A stretch of DNA of 30,513 nucleotides from IMG/VR virus record IMGVR_UViG_3300006894_000004, positions 1 through 30,513 of that record; one strand, written 5' to 3'. How positions within the stretch are numbered: the stretch's first letter is position 1; each line of letters opens with the position of its first letter. Shown here piece by piece: positions 17,653-24,801 of this stretch. Under the pieces are notes generated by a model, which saw only the letters and a program-made list of their open reading frames with translations, did no database searches and was not told the origin of the DNA. The DNA is from a virus. The translations under genes and the position numbers were made by a program.

Positions 17653-18281
17653 TTATTCATCCTCTTCTATAACTTGAATCATACCATCAAGCTCAATTTG
17701 CTCTTCAGACATTCCGGCAACTCTTGCGGCTGCACGACGTTTTACATCATCAAAAGATGACTGCTGTTCTTTATCTAGATCTATACCCTTTAGTGCTGCC
17801 ATGAACTTATATTGTTCTCGCTTCAAGTCTCTACCTTTTTCTAACATGACTGCTAATTCTTGTCTAGTTAGATTTTCCTCTAAATCATCAAAACTTTTCC
17901 AAGTTCCCGGGTATAAATACATAAGTTCAGCTTCTAGATCTACTAATTGATCCCATCCTGATTGTTCGCCATCGCCGCTGCTAGATTTGGGTCATTTAAC
18001 TTCACCCCTGCTGCTACATCTAAAATATGTTCTAGGGTTGGTTGATCGATATGTTCTGATAAAACATCTGGATCACTCAATCTTGGTTCAAATGTTTCCA
18101 TTGCAACAGCAACAGCATCTAAAAATACATCTAGTAATGATTTCTTTTTTACATCTTCATTTTCAAAATCTATTTTCTCAAATAGTTTCTTTAGCTTTTT
18201 AATAGTAAGAGGATGTATTCTGATTGGCTTGTCCCAATCCTGTAGTTCAATATCCTCGACAGAATAAACTCTATTTGCCAT
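17653..18281 (-). CDS. Tail assembly chaperone GT-type fusion (made by -1 frameshift)
   Basis: The second chaperone frame (stop at 17653) has no good start of its own: its first ATG at 17922 lacks a Shine-Dalgarno site. It is open upstream to a TGA at 17992-17994. Right after that TGA lies C CCA AAT (17985-17991), in the correct phase for a -1 slip from the upstream frame. A slip there gives 99 residues of the first protein followed by 110 of the second, 209 in all. This arrangement, just before the tape measure gene, is the established G/GT pattern of siphoviruses. The T part (TWKSFDDLEENLT.., then KRRAAARVAGMSEEQIE) is helical and acidic at the end. The fusion coats the tape measure during tail assembly and is not expected in virions. 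Confidence 0.85.
17943..18281 (-). CDS. Tail assembly chaperone G-type protein (unshifted product)
   Basis: A 112-residue protein between the major tail protein and the tape measure, the standard place for the first tail assembly chaperone. It has a lysine-rich helix (RIHPLTIKKLKKLFEKI), then an acidic helical body, similar to actinophage chaperones. I chose ATG at 18281 because AAAGGA lies six bases before it. A GTG at 18296 would overlap that ribosome binding site. The gene has its own promoter after the major-tail terminator. A 13-bp inverted repeat abuts the ribosome binding site. The last residues after position 99 are replaced when ribosomes slip into the GT frame. Confidence 0.85.
   Translation of the reverse strand: MANRVYSVEDIELQDWDKPIRIHPLTIKKLKKLFEKIDFENEDVKKKSLLDVFLDAVAVAMETFEPRLSDPDVLSEHIDQPTLEHILDVAAGVKLNDPNLAAAMANNQDGIN
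17985..17991 (-). other. -1 ribosomal frameshift slippery heptamer
   Basis: C CCA AAT read in the G frame is a canonical X XXY YYZ heptamer: both tRNAs can re-pair as CCC AAA after a slip. It comes one codon after the last stop of the -1 frame and 42 bases before the G stop. Downstream sequence has only weak pairing by eye. I do not claim a pseudoknot. Confidence 0.85.
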
Positions 18282-18311
18282 TATAGTTCCTTTCACGTTA
18301 TCTTAAAATAA

Positions 18312-18340
18312 ATAGTATCATAGCAATAATTATTTTGCAA
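18312..18340 (-). promoter_or_regulatory. Promoter for chaperones and tape measure
   Basis: TTGCAA at 18335-18340, a 17-base spacer ending in TGA, and TACTAT at 18312-18317. It lies between the major-tail terminator and the chaperone start, with a leader of about 24 bases. Confidence 0.6.
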
Positions 18341-18350
18341 CTAAACTAAA

Positions 18351-18376
18351 GATAGCCCTGGCGAACCAGGGCTATC
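18351..18376 (-). terminator. Terminator after the major tail protein gene
   Basis: A perfect 11-bp stem (GATAGCCCTGG / CCAGGGCTATC) with a TTCG loop on the transcribed strand, followed by TTTAGTTTAG. The T tract is broken, so termination may be partial. It lies 20 bases after the major tail stop. Confidence 0.8.
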
Positions 18377-18396
18377 AGATAACGTGAAACTAGAGA

Positions 18397-19140
18397 TTAC
18401 GCAGTTGTAATAACTCTGTCACGAATAGAACCATATTCCGCACCAGAAACGCTTGCAGGTAGCAAACGGAATGATACTGGGAATACAGTAGCTTCAGCAC
18501 GCTTTAAACCATGAGTTGATGATTCAACCTGAAGTGATCTACGCGCGTGGTAAATTCTTTCTCTCTTCTTTCCATCAACCTTTGATCTAGGTGATAGTCC
18601 AACGAAAGCAAGTGAACGTTCTACCGGCTCAATACCAAGAGCACCAGCAGCCATACCAAGATGTTCATCACCCTCATTTAGAGTTACTGCTGAACCACCT
18701 TGATCGAAACCTGTAGTGTCATTTAGTCCACCAACACCATTCGCTTTATATGAAGGTGCTTGTCCTTCAGAAACGTTTGGAGACTGTGCCCATGCAACCA
18801 TTAGATTTTCTAGAGTTGCTTCAACAAGAGTTGTTCGAACACTCATAGTCATTTTTTGCTTATACATCTTAGCAGCGTCAAGCAATTGGTCAACTTCTAC
18901 TTCACCATAATCAGGTTCGTAAGCTACCTCAACACCTTCTTGAGTATAACCGGTAAATCTCCAAGCGGAGCTACCATCTAAAGCTGATACCGCTGAAACA
19001 CCTGAGCTTAAAGTTGGAATAGCTGGTGATGGAATATCAGAATCAGAGCTGGTATAGAATGTTGGATCTAGCGAGTCTTTTGCAGAAATATACATAGCTG
19101 CTGCTCCAACAATAATATTACGTGAATTACCTTGTGCCAT
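18397..19140 (-). CDS. Major tail (tube) protein
   Basis: A 247-residue protein that forms the tail tube by stacked rings. The N-terminus NIIVGAAAMYIS, the segment WRFTGYTQEGVEVAYEPDYGEVEVDQ and the strand pair MTMSVRTTLVEATLENLMVAW fit the tube fold of actinophage major tail proteins. Gene order supports it: tail terminator before, chaperones and tape measure after. The gene is a transcription unit of its own, with a promoter at 19198-19226 and a strong hairpin terminator at its end, as expected for a very abundant protein. AAAGGAGGG precedes the ATG, with a rather long A-rich spacing of about 13 bases. Confidence 0.9.
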   Translation of the reverse strand: MAQGNSRNIIVGAAAMYISAKDSLDPTFYTSSDSDIPSPAIPTLSSGVSAVSALDGSSAWRFTGYTQEGVEVAYEPDYGEVEVDQLLDAAKMYKQKMTMSVRTTLVEATLENLMVAWAQSPNVSEGQAPSYKANGVGGLNDTTGFDQGGSAVTLNEGDEHLGMAAGALGIEPVERSLAFVGLSPRSKVDGKKRERIYHARRSLQVESSTHGLKRAEATVFPVSFRLLPASVSGAEYGSIRDRVITTA

Positions 19141-19197
19141 TTTTAGGTTTTACCCTCCTTTTCAAAAATTTCAAACCGCCGTCTTCTTCCAATTAAT

Positions 19198-19226
19198 ATT
19201 ATCCCATAATGACAATTATGTTGCAA
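19198..19226 (-). promoter_or_regulatory. Promoter for the major tail protein gene
   Basis: TTGCAA at 19221-19226, a 17-base spacer ending in TGG, and GATAAT at 19198-19203. The -35 directly follows the stop of the tail terminator gene. The leader would be about 50 bases and carries AAAGGAGGG. Confidence 0.6.
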
Positions 19227-19227
19227 A

Positions 19228-19824
19228 TTAATGCCACATACCCAAATTGCCAGAAAATACTGTTGGACCATCTGAATCTCTAGAAAGACCCTCATATGTA
19301 GATTCATAATAAACTACTACCATATAAGCATATCTTCCACCTTCATCTTCTGTTTCCATTGGACCGGCCGAATTTTCAGAAATTATTGTCTTAAATTCGA
19401 ATGGATTATTGGCATCAGACTTTAAAAAGTCATTTATATCTGCTGCTGTCCAATCTTCACGTTGACATAAATTAACTACATAATTTACTATTTCTAACAA
19501 CTTATCTACATCATGTGAATAAAAAGTGTAGGCGATTCGTCCACAACTAAAAAATGGCGAATCGGATCTCGATAGAATTGCTACAGTATATATACCGAAA
19601 GGCAAATCTACGAAACCCTCTTCGCCTGGCTCTATAATTGCTTCATTATAGGCTGAAGTCATTTCAGCTGTTTGTTGCGCTGGTATAAAAAATGGAAGTG
19701 AGACATCTTGTGAATCTAATTCTGTCATATAACTAGATTCTGCGGGAATAATATCTTCATTTCTTAGACTAGCCTCAATAAACTTATTGATAAAATAGTA
19801 TGGGGCTATGGACCACTTGCTCAT
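19228..19824 (-). CDS. Tail terminator protein
   Basis: A 198-residue protein directly before the major tail gene, the usual place of the tail terminator (gpU-like), which caps the tube at its head-proximal end. The sequence has an N-terminal helix, a long central strand region (GFVDLPFGIYTVAILSRSD, then RIAYTFYSHDVDKLLEIVNYVV) and C-terminal strands (RYAYMVVVYYEST), consistent with that alpha/beta fold. The ATG overlaps the previous stop by four bases (ATGA), so it is translationally coupled. The assignment rests on fold pattern and position. Confidence 0.7.
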   Translation of the reverse strand: MSKWSIAPYYFINKFIEASLRNEDIIPAESSYMTELDSQDVSLPFFIPAQQTAEMTSAYNEAIIEPGEEGFVDLPFGIYTVAILSRSDSPFFSCGRIAYTFYSHDVDKLLEIVNYVVNLCQREDWTAADINDFLKSDANNPFEFKTIISENSAGPMETEDEGGRYAYMVVVYYESTYEGLSRDSDGPTVFSGNLGMWH

Positions 19825-20636
19825 TCTTCAACCATCCTATTTTTTGATGCCAATGCATAATTGTTATTAAGTGCTTGTTGCAACTTTGCGCCTATAGTAG
19901 GATCATATGCAATTGCTTCAATTGATAAAGTTTTTTGTCTAAACTTCTTTTTATTTACCTGCTTTAATTCTGAATCTAGAACCTGCTTTATAGTTTTACC
20001 TGCCGGTTTCAAGACCGCATTTTGTACAAGTTTTTTAGGTTCATCTCCCGAAAACCATGCTATATACTCTTTAGTAAATGATCCCCAAGTCATTTTATTT
20101 CCCTGCTTATCGATATTGACAGGTGATTCTCTATAAATAATTCCGCCAGACTCCCACCCAACAAATCTTGAATTTGGATTTGACTGACTAGCTTTTTTCA
20201 AGTAAACAAGTGCTTTTGCTGTTTTAGGAGAAATTCTAACTGGAAGACCATATTCAATTATTGGAGCTTTCCAATAAAAAATGTGTCTTCTCTTGACGCC
20301 TACGGCCTGAAGTTCTTTGGGTACAGGAACAGTTTTTTTAGACGCTTTGAATTCAAAAAATGCCTTTCTGCTCTTTCCACCACCACGTAAAACATGTCTC
20401 CATAATCTAGCGTTTGGATCACCAATTTGACTCCACTCATACATATGATGAAATTTTTGTGGATTCTTCATAGATTCTATTGTCATGTGAGAAACAAATC
20501 CAGATGCCATAACTGAATGGGAAGCTTTGAGCATAGAGGAAATATGACTTTCTGTCTTTAGGGTTACACCAATAGAATTAATTTTTGAAACAACAGTTTC
20601 TATTTTTGCTAATTCTGCTTGTATATTAATTGCCAT
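19821..20636 (-). CDS. HK97 gp10-like neck / tail-completion protein
   Basis: A 271-residue basic protein between the head closure and tail terminator genes, the place of HK97 gp10-like proteins that act in head-tail joining. The N-terminal helix (IQAELAKIETVVSKINSI) and the motif-like RHVLRGGGKSRKAFFEFKASK fit long members of this group. Many Lys and Arg residues and little acidic charge are seen. AGAGG and AGGG lie before the ATG at 20636. It overlaps the head closure gene by 11 bases. No catalytic residues are recognised. Confidence 0.65.
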   Translation of the reverse strand: MAINIQAELAKIETVVSKINSIGVTLKTESHISSMLKASHSVMASGFVSHMTIESMKNPQKFHHMYEWSQIGDPNARLWRHVLRGGGKSRKAFFEFKASKKTVPVPKELQAVGVKRRHIFYWKAPIIEYGLPVRISPKTAKALVYLKKASQSNPNSRFVGWESGGIIYRESPVNIDKQGNKMTWGSFTKEYIAWFSGDEPKKLVQNAVLKPAGKTIKQVLDSELKQVNKKKFRQKTLSIEAIAYDPTIGAKLQQALNNNYALASKNRMVEE

Positions 20637-21051
20637 TACCCTGAACCTCTGCTCTCTTGATTAAAGTTTTATACTCAACTGTTCTTCCAAATGGATCATT
20701 TATTGGTGCAGACCCGTTTGAATTAAACCAAGTTGCTGGATTATTTTTTATTTCTTCCTCTTTCCAGACAAGTTCTTGAGTTGCTTTATTACGAATATTG
20801 GTAACTCTATCTGAACGTCTTAAGGCTTGACCACTAGTTATTTTAACCCAATCGACATTTTCATAGCGTATATCAAACGTCTCTGTTGTAGCTGCTGACT
20901 TTACTCCGCCATCAACAATAGTTTCCGCATAACAGACTATTGTTCTATCGAACACCCAATTGCTTATAAGTTGTCCACTAGAGTTTTTAGTTATAGTTTT
21001 TTTATAAATATCAGCTTCATACACATATCTTGAAGATAAAATACATGCCAC
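20626..21051 (-). CDS. Head closure (stopper) protein
   Basis: A 141-residue protein after the head-tail adaptor. The pattern YEADIYKKTITKNSSGQ, then IVCYAETIVDGG and a following beta barrel with RRSDRVTNIRNKATQE resembles HK97 gp9 / SPP1 gp16-like head closure proteins, which plug the portal after packaging. The start is GTG at 21051, directly after the TAA of the adaptor gene, so it is probably coupled. Supported by order portal-capsid-adaptor-closure-gp10-terminator. Confidence 0.7.
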   Translation of the reverse strand: MACILSSRYVYEADIYKKTITKNSSGQLISNWVFDRTIVCYAETIVDGGVKSAATTETFDIRYENVDWVKITSGQALRRSDRVTNIRNKATQELVWKEEEIKNNPATWFNSNGSAPINDPFGRTVEYKTLIKRAEVQGNGN

Positions 21052-21915
21052 TTATATCACACCAAACTCAGGGAATCTTCTATATGAATTAAGCAATTGA
21101 TCTGCTACAGCATTGCCTGTTCCTATGAAGGCAAAACTATTGTATTCAAGCCTCCATTCACCAGATCTAATATTATCTAGATATTTATTTCTATAGTTCT
21201 GATCTGGACAAATATAATCTTCTATTAAGACTCCAGCTGCCTCATGGATTTCTTCAGGTACACATTCATAGCCCCATAATCCTGAGACGAAATATATTCT
21301 ATTTCTTCTGAACTTATCTCTACCTGGCCAAGTCGGATCAAACTTGTCATAATAGGACTGCTTTCTTAATATCCATCCATCAGCAGCCAGTTCCCATGGA
21401 GTGTCTTGATCTACATAAATAACATTTTGATCGTCATACCACTGAACATCATCTAATGTTATTAATCTATTTGGCAAAATAAGGCCATCAGTGCCTGTTC
21501 CCTCAGCCTCTAATTGTGCTTCGAACTTCATAAACTTTTGACCACAGTAAACATCAATAATGTTTCTTACTAAGCTCTCTGCCTCTAAATAATCTTGATA
21601 TGTTTTACCATAGGTAGTAAATTTATCATAAACTTCATCCCATGTTACATAAGGTGTAATAACTTGATAACATTCATCTATTAGATATGGGTTATCAGAG
21701 AGGGAGAACGACCATTGAACATCAAGTTCCCCGTTTTCTGCGTTATAGGTTGATGGTAAAGGTTTTGAATACTTGCCGGTTGAAGTTGTAGCAGCTGTTC
21801 CAAGAGGAACGCCATTTACCGATACAGAAACATTAGAATCTGCATTTGTTAATACACCATCTACATAAATATTATATGTTAACGATGATAAAGTATTGGA
21901 ATAGATATATTTCAA
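21052..21915 (-). CDS. Head-tail adaptor (connector) protein with an N-terminal Ig-like domain
   Basis: The frame is open from ATG at 21972 (306 residues), but that ATG lies in the loop of a terminator hairpin and a promoter covers codons 4-13. I therefore prefer TTG at 21915, which has GGTGA seven bases upstream (287 residues). The N-terminal part (about 1-85: SLTYNIYVDG.., then NVSVSVNGVPLGT) looks like a small beta-sandwich. The middle (YVTWDEVYDKF, then LEAESLVRNIIDVYCGQKF) is the helical core of HK97 gp6-like adaptors, which form the ring below the portal. A beta extension and a C-terminal helix follow. The stop is adjacent to the head closure start. Start choice is uncertain, function moderately sure. 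Confidence 0.75.
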   Translation of the reverse strand: MKYIYSNTLSSLTYNIYVDGVLTNADSNVSVSVNGVPLGTAATTSTGKYSKPLPSTYNAENGELDVQWSFSLSDNPYLIDECYQVITPYVTWDEVYDKFTTYGKTYQDYLEAESLVRNIIDVYCGQKFMKFEAQLEAEGTGTDGLILPNRLITLDDVQWYDDQNVIYVDQDTPWELAADGWILRKQSYYDKFDPTWPGRDKFRRNRIYFVSGLWGYECVPEEIHEAAGVLIEDYICPDQNYRNKYLDNIRSGEWRLEYNSFAFIGTGNAVADQLLNSYRRFPEFGVI

Positions 21916-21933
21916 AATTTCTTCACCAGGCCA

Positions 21934-21962
21934 ATTGTAGCATAATTGATTTTTTATAGCAA
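21934..21962 (-). promoter_or_regulatory. Promoter for the head-tail adaptor operon
   Basis: TTGCTA at 21957-21962, a 17-base spacer ending in TGC, and TACAAT at 21934-21939. It starts right at the foot of the preceding terminator, giving a short leader of about 12 bases before the TTG start. Confidence 0.55.
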
Positions 21963-21984
21963 AAAGGGGCATTTAGCCCCTTTT
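21962..21984 (-). terminator. Terminator after the SAP-like head gene
   Basis: A perfect 9-bp stem (AAAAGGGGC / GCCCCTTTT) with a 5-base loop, followed by one more T and GC. It lies five bases after the stop of the 21990-22412 gene. Both arms hold A/T runs, so it could act in both directions, but no plus-strand gene uses it. Confidence 0.7.
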
Positions 21985-21989
21985 ATTTA

Positions 21990-22412
21990 TTAACTATAGA
22001 ATTCTTGAACTTCTCTGGGTGTTGCTACACAAAAAACTCCAGGATGCCAATCCATTATTTTCTGAGCCTTATCTGCTGGCATTGCATTATAAGGATTTCT
22101 TTGAGTAAATTTAAATCCCATTACTTCAAACGAAGCATTTTTGCCTTGCAACTTCACAAGAACTGTACTATTTGTGTATTTATTGTCTGCTGCTTGAAGC
22201 TCTTCCGTTACAACCTTTTTCGGTTCAACACGAGTGCTCTCTACCGGAACATCTGGTTCACCCAAAACAAATTTTTGATATGATTGCCAATCTACACCAT
22301 TATTTTGTAACTCTAAAATTAATTCTTCTTTTTTGGCTTTTGGTTCAACATCCACCGCAAAAAAATCACATGCTTTTCTTAATTCATCTACTTTTAATCC
22401 GCTAAAAGACAT
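21990..22412 (-). CDS. Head-associated protein with an N-terminal SAP/Rho-N-like domain
   Basis: A 140-residue protein directly after the major capsid gene. Residues 1-40 (LKVDELRKACDFFAVDV, then KKEELILELQNNGV) look like a helix-extended loop-helix SAP/LEM/Rho-N domain, a small nucleic-acid-binding fold. The C-terminal part (FKFTQRNPYNAMPADKAQKI, ending VATPREVQEFYS) recalls small proteins found after capsid genes in actinophages (recalled, not searched). It may bind packaged DNA or the capsid interior. I chose ATG at 22412 for its AAGGAGGT site four bases away. The gene has its own promoter and terminator. Confidence 0.65.
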   Translation of the reverse strand: MSFSGLKVDELRKACDFFAVDVEPKAKKEELILELQNNGVDWQSYQKFVLGEPDVPVESTRVEPKKVVTEELQAADNKYTNSTVLVKLQGKNASFEVMGFKFTQRNPYNAMPADKAQKIMDWHPGVFCVATPREVQEFYS

Positions 22413-22429
22413 TTTACCTCCTTGAATCG

Positions 22430-22459
22430 ATTCTATCATATATCTTTTATGAAAAGCAA
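22430..22459 (-). promoter_or_regulatory. Promoter for the SAP-like head gene
   Basis: TTGCTT at 22454-22459, an 18-base spacer ending in TGA, and TAGAAT at 22430-22435. A 10-bp palindrome GAATCGATTC (22424-22433) overlaps the end of the -10 and the likely start site. It directly follows the capsid terminator. Confidence 0.55.
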
Positions 22460-22486
22460 TATAGGGCGGGAAACCCGCCCTATATT
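22458..22486 (-). terminator. Terminator after the major capsid gene
   Basis: A perfect 13-bp stem (AATATAGGGCGGG and its complement) with a 3-base loop, followed on the minus strand by GCTTTTC. It is the longest stem of the window and ends the protease-capsid transcript. Confidence 0.8.
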
Positions 22487-22509
22487 CGATATTAAATTAG
22501 ACAACCATA

Positions 22510-23496
22510 TTAACTTGTAATACCAACATTAGAAACAACTACATACGCGTCTGTGTTTTCGATTTGAACACCAAAACGAACATATACAGTGTATTCAATT
22601 GTGTCTTTCTTCTGGTCGAACTGGCTGTAGATCTTAACATCTCTCTTAATACCCCAAAGTCTATTCTTAGGGAATGTAAGTTCAAGATGTCCGTGATCGC
22701 CAGAAGCACCAGAATAAGTACCATCGGCAGTTTCATCAAATAGTGGAACTTCCTTTACAGGAATACCAAAAGCATAAGATGAAACAAATCCGGCACCGCC
22801 TTCTGTACGAACTGGTCCAGTACGGATCATTGATTCCGCAATATTTTCAGGAGTTGTGCTTAGATCAGTTAAGCTGTATAGGTAATCCTGAATTGCGTTG
22901 GAACCACTATAGAATGACAATTGGTTACGACGCTGCATGTAGTTACGTGGCATAGCCTTAAGAGCCTTGTTAAATTGCAAACGGTTAAGTGTATCTCCTT
23001 GACCATCAACAATATGTGCACCAGCTAATGCAAGTTTGTACCAACCATCGAATGATTTAATAAGTGGATCTGATGAAGCTGTATCACCATTAATAGCAAG
23101 ATCTTCTAGATCATTACCGAATTGAGTAGCCATTAATCTAGCGATTGTGTCTTCTAGATCAGCCCCCTCAATGTTATCTTCTAGTGATTCACTTGAAAGT
23201 TCCCAGTCTAAACGAAGTTTCTTTGTTGAGATTGTAACTTTAGTGAATTGAACAGCAGCGTTGACACCAGTGTCAACAGCTTCTGTTGCTAAACGAGCGA
23301 TACGTTGACCTACGCCAATCTTATCAATATCAGCTTCAGATGCGCTCATACGGATCTGACGACATTCTTTACCAAGTACAGTTGCATCGAACATATAGTC
23401 GATAAACTTGTTGCTTTGGTCGGCGTTAAGTAAACCACCACCACCAGAACCTACTTCAGTAGTACGAATTACTTTTTCAAGTAGTTCATTGCTCAC
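22510..23496 (-). CDS. Major capsid protein, HK97 fold
   Basis: A 328-residue protein that forms the capsid shell. The segment WELSSESLEDNIEGADLEDT followed by QFGNDLEDLAINGD is the spine helix and P-domain pattern of HK97-type capsid proteins. The C-terminal region (PKNRLWGIKRDVKIYSQFD, then TVYVRFGVQIENTDAYVVV) is the usual A/P-domain end. It follows the protease-scaffold gene by 30 bases with no promoter of its own. The start is GTG with AAAGGAG ten bases upstream. A strong terminator closes the unit. The N-terminus has no long cleavable helical delta domain, in keeping with a scaffold supplied by the upstream gene. Confidence 0.92.
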   Translation of the reverse strand: MSNELLEKVIRTTEVGSGGGGLLNADQSNKFIDYMFDATVLGKECRQIRMSASEADIDKIGVGQRIARLATEAVDTGVNAAVQFTKVTISTKKLRLDWELSSESLEDNIEGADLEDTIARLMATQFGNDLEDLAINGDTASSDPLIKSFDGWYKLALAGAHIVDGQGDTLNRLQFNKALKAMPRNYMQRRNQLSFYSGSNAIQDYLYSLTDLSTTPENIAESMIRTGPVRTEGGAGFVSSYAFGIPVKEVPLFDETADGTYSGASGDHGHLELTFPKNRLWGIKRDVKIYSQFDQKKDTIEYTVYVRFGVQIENTDAYVVVSNVGITS

Positions 23497-23526
23497 AGTA
23501 TTTTTACTCCTTTCTTTATTTTATTT

Positions 23527-24762
23527 TTAGTCGTTACTTGGAAGAAGTACGCCTGTCCATAGTCCTTTTTTCTCTTTTTTCAATTCATCATCAAGATTTG
23601 AAGTTGATGATTGTGATTTCTTTACAGCAGTATCTAGTTCAGCATCTAGTCTTTTTTCGACATTATCTAGACCCGCCTTAAATCCTTGGAACTGCTCAGC
23701 TAAAGCATCGTGCTTCTTTAAAAGATCTGCCAATTGTTCTTGAACTCCGTCTTGAACCTCTTTAACCTTGTCTGAAACAGCCTTAATTAATTCTTCTTTT
23801 TCCGCTCCTCTAGCTTCTGTATATGTAGAAACTGACTTTTTAATTTCGTCAAGAGCTTTAGCCATAGATTCGAAATCCGGCTCATCAGTAGCGACTTCAG
23901 AAGCTTCTTCAGATTTTTGCATTACTTCTGTGCCTTCGTTTGTCTCTGTTGCTTCCTCTGTGACTTCTGACTTTGTTAATTCAGCTTCTTCAGTGTTTTT
24001 TTCAGCCACTTGGGAACCTCCTTTCATTTCCTCTGACTCTTCAGTCTTTAAAGACTTTGATATAATTTCTCTCATTTTCTCCGTTTTGTTTTCAGTTGAT
24101 TCAAACCAACCTTGGTTTGACATCTCTTTTTGACAAATGGAGCATGAAGACTTTTCTTCTTTTGTAGCTATTGCAATGGAATCAGTTGCACACCAAAATA
24201 CATTTTCGACAACAGTTTCTGTAGCAATACCTTGTGCAGATAGGCCATCATTACTTTTAGCTATTGAAAATACATTACATAGGTGATTTGCTGGTGAATC
24301 AACTAAACTTAGTTCTATTAAATCATAGTCATTAATAAATTTTATCCATCTATCTGATTTAGCATCATAATATTCATCTGATGATTTAATTGTTCCACCA
24401 ATAGAAAAGCCAGTAAGAGTTCCGTCTAATACCTTTTCCCAGGTATCTTGAGCACCCTTACTGACATACACATCAACAAATATTCCATTATATATTCTGT
24501 CTGTTGCAGAATCAAAATATGATTCCTGATGAAAATTGACAACTTTACCGGCCGCTATAGGCAGATGTTGTTCTCTAACATTTCCACGGAAATTTTCAAA
24601 AGCTTTTCTCGAAGCATCGGCAGTGACAACTTCCCCACTTAAATCTACATTATCTAATGTAGCAAATCCGGAAACGGTCCGCTTCTCTTCATTATGCTTA
24701 ACAAATGGAATTCCAATTTGAATTCTATCATTGTCTGTTGAAAATTGTGCTTTCTCTATCAT
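23527..24762 (-). CDS. Prohead protease fused to a scaffold-like coiled coil
   Basis: A 411-residue protein. Residues 1-165 fit the XkdF/prohead serine protease group: DNVDLSGEVVT near 37-47, candidate catalytic His66 in REQHLP, candidate Ser120 in LTGFSIGG, and IELSLVDSPAN at 149-159. Residues 185-214 hold C191 and a C207-x2-C210 pair, possibly part of a small zinc site. Residues about 215-315 are acidic and low in complexity. Residues about 325-395 form a coiled coil typical of a scaffold. So one chain probably acts as scaffold and maturation protease inside the prohead and cuts itself away. The ATG is nine bases after a perfect TATAAT with no Shine-Dalgarno site, so it may be leaderless. 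Confidence 0.85.
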   Translation of the reverse strand: MIEKAQFSTDNDRIQIGIPFVKHNEEKRTVSGFATLDNVDLSGEVVTADASRKAFENFRGNVREQHLPIAAGKVVNFHQESYFDSATDRIYNGIFVDVYVSKGAQDTWEKVLDGTLTGFSIGGTIKSSDEYYDAKSDRWIKFINDYDLIELSLVDSPANHLCNVFSIAKSNDGLSAQGIATETVVENVFWCATDSIAIATKEEKSSCSICQKEMSNQGWFESTENKTEKMREIISKSLKTEESEEMKGGSQVAEKNTEEAELTKSEVTEEATETNEGTEVMQKSEEASEVATDEPDFESMAKALDEIKKSVSTYTEARGAEKEELIKAVSDKVKEVQDGVQEQLADLLKKHDALAEQFQGFKAGLDNVEKRLDAELDTAVKKSQSSTSNLDDELKKEKKGLWTGVLLPSND

Positions 24763-24771
24763 TTGATTCTC

Positions 24772-24800
24772 ATTATAAACTATTTTTTTATATCATGCAA
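24772..24800 (-). promoter_or_regulatory. Promoter for protease-scaffold and capsid genes (leaderless type)
   Basis: TTGCAT at 24795-24800, a 17-base spacer and a perfect TATAAT at 24772-24777. The ATG at 24762 follows after nine bases. It fills the 39-base gap after the portal gene and is the only promoter candidate for the major capsid protein. Confidence 0.65.
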
Positions 24801-24801
24801 A

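Larger units (their letters stand above)
18291..18389 (-). repeat. 13-bp inverted repeat enclosing the major-tail terminator and chaperone promoter
   Basis: TTTCACGTTATCT at 18291-18303 and its exact complement AGATAACGTGAAA at 18377-18389. In a read-through mRNA the two arms can pair, and the downstream arm overlaps the first A's of the chaperone AAAGGA ribosome binding site. An mRNA started at the internal promoter (about 18305) contains only the downstream arm. Confidence 0.75.

Noticed and set aside
17941-17984. Possible stimulatory pseudoknot after the slippery heptamer
   Set aside because: Only short 4-base pairings were found by eye. A folding program would be needed, so no structure is claimed.
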